Shown here piece by piece: positions 39,135-42,327 of a DNA stretch of 42,327 nucleotides. The notes under the pieces were generated by a model that was not told where the DNA came from, made no database searches, and saw only the letters and a program-made list of their open reading frames with translations. The DNA lies in contig CAJMSH010000013.1 of the NCBI GenBank assembly GCA_905216055.1, positions 1 to 42,327 on the forward strand, in the 5' to 3' direction. The first letter of the stretch is position 1. Every line of letters begins with the position of its first letter. This DNA is from an uncultured bacterium. GTDB taxonomy: Bacteria; Cyanobacteriota; Vampirovibrionia; Gastranaerophilales; Gastranaerophilaceae. The translations under genes and the position numbers were made by a program.

Positions 39135-39637
39135 GGTTTGGAATTGTATCACAAATTGATCCAATAAATGTTCAGGCTCGTGTAAGTTTTGAAGATGATG
39201 AGTCAACATCTTTTTGGCTTCCTGTTCTTCAAACAAAAACATTGAAAGACAAGTTTTACGCAATGCCGGATATCGGGGAGCAAGTCGCCTGCCTTATGGA
39301 TGAAAATTCTGAGGATGGAGTAATTCTCGGAGCAATTTATTCTACTGAAGATGTTTCAACCACGCAAAGTGAAAAACAATTATCTGTAAACCTTGAAGAC
39401 GGCTCATATATAAATGCTGATAAAGAAAATCATACTCTCATCGTTGCTTTTTCAAAAATGAAATTAATCGGGAACATAGAACACGAGGGAACTTTCACAA
39501 ACACAGCAGGAATAAAATCAAATGCGGATATTACGGATAAAACCTCATCAATGCAAGCAATGAGAGATGTTTACAATTCACACACGCACACAGGAAACCA
39601 AGGAAAAGCAACTTCTGCACCTAATAAAACAATGTAA
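39128..39637 (+). CDS. Baseplate spike protein V (P2 gpV-like)
   Basis: 169 residues. The N-terminal OB fold (about 5-80): FGIVSQIDPINVQARVSFED, SFWLPVLQTKT, MPDIGEQVACLMD and DGVILGAIYS. Then a beta-helix stretch, and at the tip SHTHTGNQGKATSAP with the HxH residues that bind iron in P2-type spikes. It is the membrane-piercing needle. The start is GTG after GAGG. The family fit is strong. Confidence 0.88.
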   Translation: MLRFGIVSQIDPINVQARVSFEDDESTSFWLPVLQTKTLKDKFYAMPDIGEQVACLMDENSEDGVILGAIYSTEDVSTTQSEKQLSVNLEDGSYINADKENHTLIVAFSKMKLIGNIEHEGTFTNTAGIKSNADITDKTSSMQAMRDVYNSHTHTGNQGKATSAPNKTM

Positions 39638-39832
39638 TCAATCATCAAGATGACGACAGAAGAGCCAATAAATAAGCCCAATAAAAGGGCAAACATACAT
39701 TCCAACAGTAATTTGAGACTGAACCCTCCTAACCATCATTGGATTTGGACTTGTACTCAGTTGATAAAAAATTATTGAAGCAATAATCCCCAAAACAGTA
39801 AAAACAATTAACTTTATAGTCGATTTTTTCAT
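39638..39832 (-). CDS. Small two-helix membrane protein on the opposite strand (moron candidate)
   Basis: 64 residues with two hydrophobic helices (about 7-25 and 43-60) and Lys-rich N-terminus (MKKSTIKLIVFTVLGIIASI). It runs against the tail operon between V and W. There is no Shine-Dalgarno; TAGTAT lies six bases before the ATG with a TTTAAA 16 bp further upstream, so a leaderless transcript is plausible, as for the abi gene. A superinfection-exclusion membrane protein is one possibility. It could also be a chance frame. Confidence 0.5.
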   Translation of the reverse strand: MKKSTIKLIVFTVLGIIASIIFYQLSTSPNPMMVRRVQSQITVGMYVCPFIGLIYWLFCRHLDD

Positions 39833-39852
39833 AACAAAATACTACCACAAAT

Positions 39853-40224
39853 ATGACAAATTTAAATGAAATCACCTACATTGACTGGCAATTAAAGCTC
39901 AACACAATCGGCGGAGTTGCCGAGGGTGCTGAAGATATTAACCAGTGCATCGCAATTATACTTCTAACTAAAAAAGGCTCTGTGCCTCATCGCCCGACAT
40001 TTGGCTCGGATATATATAAATACATTGATTACCCCATAAACGAAGCAACTCCAAATATTGTACGTGAGGCTACAGATGCAATCACTATGTGGGAAACCCG
40101 CATAAAAATAAATTCTATTGTGGTCGAAATAGAAGAATCCACTTTAACCGTAAAAGTCGAATGGACTTTGAAAGATTCAAACGCTACAGGAACAGCCGAG
40201 GTTAAATATGACACAACTGCCTGA
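39853..40224 (+). CDS. Baseplate wedge protein W (P2 gpW / T4 gp25-like)
   Basis: 123 residues: INQCIAIILLTKKGSVPHRPTFGSDIYKYIDYPIN (about 27-61), the gp25-type core with P..G and D.Y residues. It joins the hub to the wedge. No Shine-Dalgarno is seen before the ATG, which lies 21 bp from the minus-strand small gene; the insertion of that gene may have changed the initiation context. It overlaps J by 17 bases. Confidence 0.85.
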   Translation: MTNLNEITYIDWQLKLNTIGGVAEGAEDINQCIAIILLTKKGSVPHRPTFGSDIYKYIDYPINEATPNIVREATDAITMWETRIKINSIVVEIEESTLTVKVEWTLKDSNATGTAEVKYDTTA

Positions 40225-41317
40225 ACCTAATTTTATTGAACGTGATCCCGATGTTGTTACAAAAGAATGGATTGCCGCTTATGAAGAAAAAAGCGGCAAG
40301 GTACTTCAACCTGCACAAATTGAACGTTTAATGATTGATGTAGGAGCTTATCGTGAAACTGTTTTAAGAATGAAAATTCAGGAAACTGCGAAACAAAATC
40401 TTTTGAGTTATGCACCGTTAGAAGTTTTGGAACATATAGGCGAACCTTTTGGAGTAACCAAACTTCTTGCGAATTATTCCCATACGATCTTAAAATTTTC
40501 AGTTGATGAGGCATTGGATTTTGATTTCAAGATTGATGCAGGGTGTGAAGTTGAAACTAAAGACGGCTTATTCATATTCCAAACAACTGAAGCGGTTACG
40601 TTAAAAGCCGGAGAAACTTCAATTACAGCAGAGGCTATATGTGAAACCCCGGGAAGTGCATCTAATAACTACACGATTGGCTCAATAAATAACCTTATAA
40701 CTCCACTAAGTTACATCTCAACCGTTGAAAACATAACTATTTCAAGCGGAGGAGTGGATGATGAAACTGCTGATAGTTTAAGAGAACGCATACGGCAATC
40801 TCCTGAACAATTTTCAAATGCGGGCAGTAAAGGGGCATATCGTTTTCATACTTTATCTGCTCACCAATCAATAATAGACGTTGCAATAACTTCTCCAAGT
40901 CCGGGAATTGTGAATGTTTATCCTTTGACTAAGGACGGAAATCCTACAGAAGAAATTTTACAAATTGTCAGAAATTACTTGAGTGATAGTAAAATCCGCC
41001 CTCTTACTGACTGTGTAAAAGTAATTTCTGCTGAGAATGTTGATTTTTCAATAAAGGCAAACATTATTCTATATATTGATGCGGATTCGGCTACAGTTAA
41101 AAATACTATTGATGCCAAAATGCGTGAGTATAAGGTCTCTTTATCTGAAAAATTAGGGAAAAATGTTGTTCAGACGCAGATCATATCTATATTAAACACC
41201 ATTTACGGGGTATTCAAAGTTGAACTTGAAACTCCGAAAGATATAGATATCAAGGAATATCAATGGGCAAATTTGATAAATTATGACATAACAATCGGAG
41301 GATATGCTGATGAGTAG
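40208..41317 (+). CDS. Baseplate wedge protein J (P2 gpJ-like)
   Basis: 369 residues, usual length. Marks: LSYAPLEVLEHIGEPFGVTK (about 60-80), AGCEVETKDGLFIFQTTE, AICETPGSASNNYTIGSIN and GVDDETADSLRERIRQSPEQFSNAGSKGAYRF, all typical of baseplate J. It is the main wedge component that surrounds the hub. The ATG follows GAGGTTAAAT inside the W gene. Confidence 0.9.
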   Translation: MTQLPEPNFIERDPDVVTKEWIAAYEEKSGKVLQPAQIERLMIDVGAYRETVLRMKIQETAKQNLLSYAPLEVLEHIGEPFGVTKLLANYSHTILKFSVDEALDFDFKIDAGCEVETKDGLFIFQTTEAVTLKAGETSITAEAICETPGSASNNYTIGSINNLITPLSYISTVENITISSGGVDDETADSLRERIRQSPEQFSNAGSKGAYRFHTLSAHQSIIDVAITSPSPGIVNVYPLTKDGNPTEEILQIVRNYLSDSKIRPLTDCVKVISAENVDFSIKANIILYIDADSATVKNTIDAKMREYKVSLSEKLGKNVVQTQIISILNTIYGVFKVELETPKDIDIKEYQWANLINYDITIGGYADE

Positions 41318-41954
41318 CGAATTTTGGCAAGAGTGGAGCGAAGCGGAACTCGCCCCTGTGAACAACCTGACGAAGCGGAGCAATTCAACAGAATTGCAAA
41401 GCGAAGTACAAAGGTTGAGAACCGCCAATAATTCAAGAAATTTGGCACCGATTGATGATATTAATTTAAAGATTTTTGATGAAATTTGTGAAGAACGCTA
41501 CGCAAAACTAAAACTGGATGTTTTAAATTTGACAAACATTGATACAATTCCGTCAGATGTTCTGCCTCATTTAGCAGAACAGTATCATATAACCGGCGAT
41601 GAAGGATGGATTTTTTGTAAAACGGAAGCGGAAAAGCGTGCATTATTGAAGAATGCAATTCAATTACATAAATATCGTGGTACTAAATACGCAATTATAA
41701 GTGCACTTGAAGTTTTAGATTTGAGGGCAGATATTGCGGAATGGTTTGAATATAACGGAGAACCATTTTTCTTTAAAGTTTTTGTAGATTTAGAAACAAG
41801 TTATGAGTCGGACTTGGAAACACGCATTGTAAATATAATCAATGCACATAAAAATGTTCGTTCATGGCTAGAAAAACTTACAATTTATCTCACACAAACA
41901 GCAGTTTTACCAATAGCAAGTTATATTTTGACAAGCGAGGAGGTTACAATATGA
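41310..41954 (+). CDS. Baseplate protein I (P2 gpI-like) with an N-terminal extension
   Basis: About 214 residues. Family core: IPSDVLPHLAEQYHITGDEGW, EKRALLKNAIQLHKYRGTKYAIISALEVL (about 105-133) and a C-terminal VRSWLEKLTIYLT. The first 45 residues (SEFWQEWSEAELAPVNNLTK...) are GC-richer and unlike family members, which usually begin near the LAPIDDIN segment. The second ATG (41310) is eight bases after GGAGG and preferred to the one at 41304. The stop overlaps the fibre start (ATGA). Confidence 0.85.
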   Translation: MSSEFWQEWSEAELAPVNNLTKRSNSTELQSEVQRLRTANNSRNLAPIDDINLKIFDEICEERYAKLKLDVLNLTNIDTIPSDVLPHLAEQYHITGDEGWIFCKTEAEKRALLKNAIQLHKYRGTKYAIISALEVLDLRADIAEWFEYNGEPFFFKVFVDLETSYESDLETRIVNIINAHKNVRSWLEKLTIYLTQTAVLPIASYILTSEEVTI

Positions 41955-42327
41955 CTTCTTCTGTTGAGGAAATGAAGTTTAATTCAATAATTACATATAT
42001 AGGTTTTGAGAAGATAAATGCGGCTTTGATAGCCGGAACGAAATTAGACTTAAAATACATTGCTGTGGGTGATGCTTGCGGCGAATATTACGAAATGCGT
42101 CAGGATCAGACAGCATTGGTTAATGAGATTTATCGTGCTGAAACTCAGGAAGTTGACGGAGTTTCTGCAACGGCTCTAATACCGCATAACATTGGCGGAT
42201 TTTATATCAGAGAAGTCGGTGTTTTTGATAGTTTAAATAATTTAATTTTAATTGCAAGACAGCCTTTAACCTATAAACCACAGGAAGAACAAGGCGGAAT
42301 TAAAGATATATGGATTAAAGTCAGATT
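41951..42327 (+). CDS. Tail fibre protein, N-terminal part (P2 gpH-like, runs off the window)
   Basis: At least 125 residues. After GAGGAGGTTACAAT the frame reads MTSSVEEMKFNSIITYIGFE, then KINAALIAGTKLDLKYIAVG, DACGEY, and later IPHNIGGFYIREVGVFDSLN. The pattern ITxxGxxKINxAxxxGxKLxLxxIAVGD is the DUF3751 fibre N-terminus that attaches to the baseplate. The C-terminal receptor-binding part is beyond the window. Confidence 0.85.
   Translation, partial: MTSSVEEMKFNSIITYIGFEKINAALIAGTKLDLKYIAVGDACGEYYEMRQDQTALVNEIYRAETQEVDGVSATALIPHNIGGFYIREVGVFDSLNNLILIARQPLTYKPQEEQGGIKDIWIKVR

Noticed and set aside
1..42327. CRISPR array
   Set aside because: No regularly spaced identical repeats with unique spacers; the 22-24-bp tandem units are only two per block.
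18000..42327. Mu-type transposition genes
   Set aside because: No MuA or MuB-like protein in the window despite Mu-like head genes; integrases are tyrosine recombinases.

Overview
The window is AT-rich, has strong AAGGAGG-type ribosome binding sites and carries short dispersed palindromes (for example GATCCTGAA...TTCAGGATGAC). I see no rRNA or tRNA to fix the taxon. The gene style (host-repeat-rich DNA, TupA-type ATP-grasp surface-polymer genes, ART-type effector) would suit a gut Gastranaerophilales (Melainabacteria) or a similar low-GC host-associated bacterium. That is a tentative inference.

Region 1 (about 1-4660) is repeat-rich, with two lone effector-like genes: an ADP-ribosyltransferase-fold protein and an HExxH metallopeptidase-like protein. 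A broken small gene follows. Related 55-bp repeat blocks lie upstream of all three, and TTGTWACAA palindromes precede the first two.

Region 2 (4660-17766, all minus strand, mostly overlapping genes) is a surface-glycan operon. It holds a double glycosyltransferase, three TupA-type ATP-grasp proteins (one with two tandem domains), an N5-(carboxyethyl)ornithine-synthase-like opine dehydrogenase, a CapA-type enzyme and an MsbA-like ABC exporter. At its promoter-distal end, with 9-nt gaps, sit a RipA/8xMP-type membrane protein and an ApeA-like HEPN protein, a likely defence pair.

Region 3 (about 18257 to the window end) is a mosaic prophage: Mu-like head genes, P2-like contractile tail genes and tyrosine recombinases. 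The left, minus-strand arm carries protease/scaffold, capsid, cement, completion proteins, sheath, a 59-residue Cys-rich protein, tail tube, portal, Dcm, MuF, Dam, gpG, two paralogous short integrases and DNA-binding genes. The right, plus-strand arm carries a small membrane protein, terminase, tail chaperone with a probable -1 frameshift, tape measure, U, X, D, V, W, J, I and the start of a tail fibre, and runs off the window. A divergent control region with palindromes lies at 31025-31281.

The most striking object is a cassette at 37274-38141 between tail genes X and D. It has an Abi_2/AbiF-type HEPN gene with a leaderless-type promoter. A convergent minus-strand unit (TTGACA-N17-AATAAT, then a hairpin and T6) looks like a roughly 50-nt structured RNA overlapping the 3' end of the abi gene. 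Perfect 19-bp inverted repeats flank the pair. This looks like a mobile HEPN toxin-RNA antitoxin module carried as a prophage moron. Other unusual items are a Dcm gene flanked by inverted copies of a dispersed repeat, a second repeat family inserted in frame in the MuF gene, and 22-bp operator-like pairs in the integrase region.
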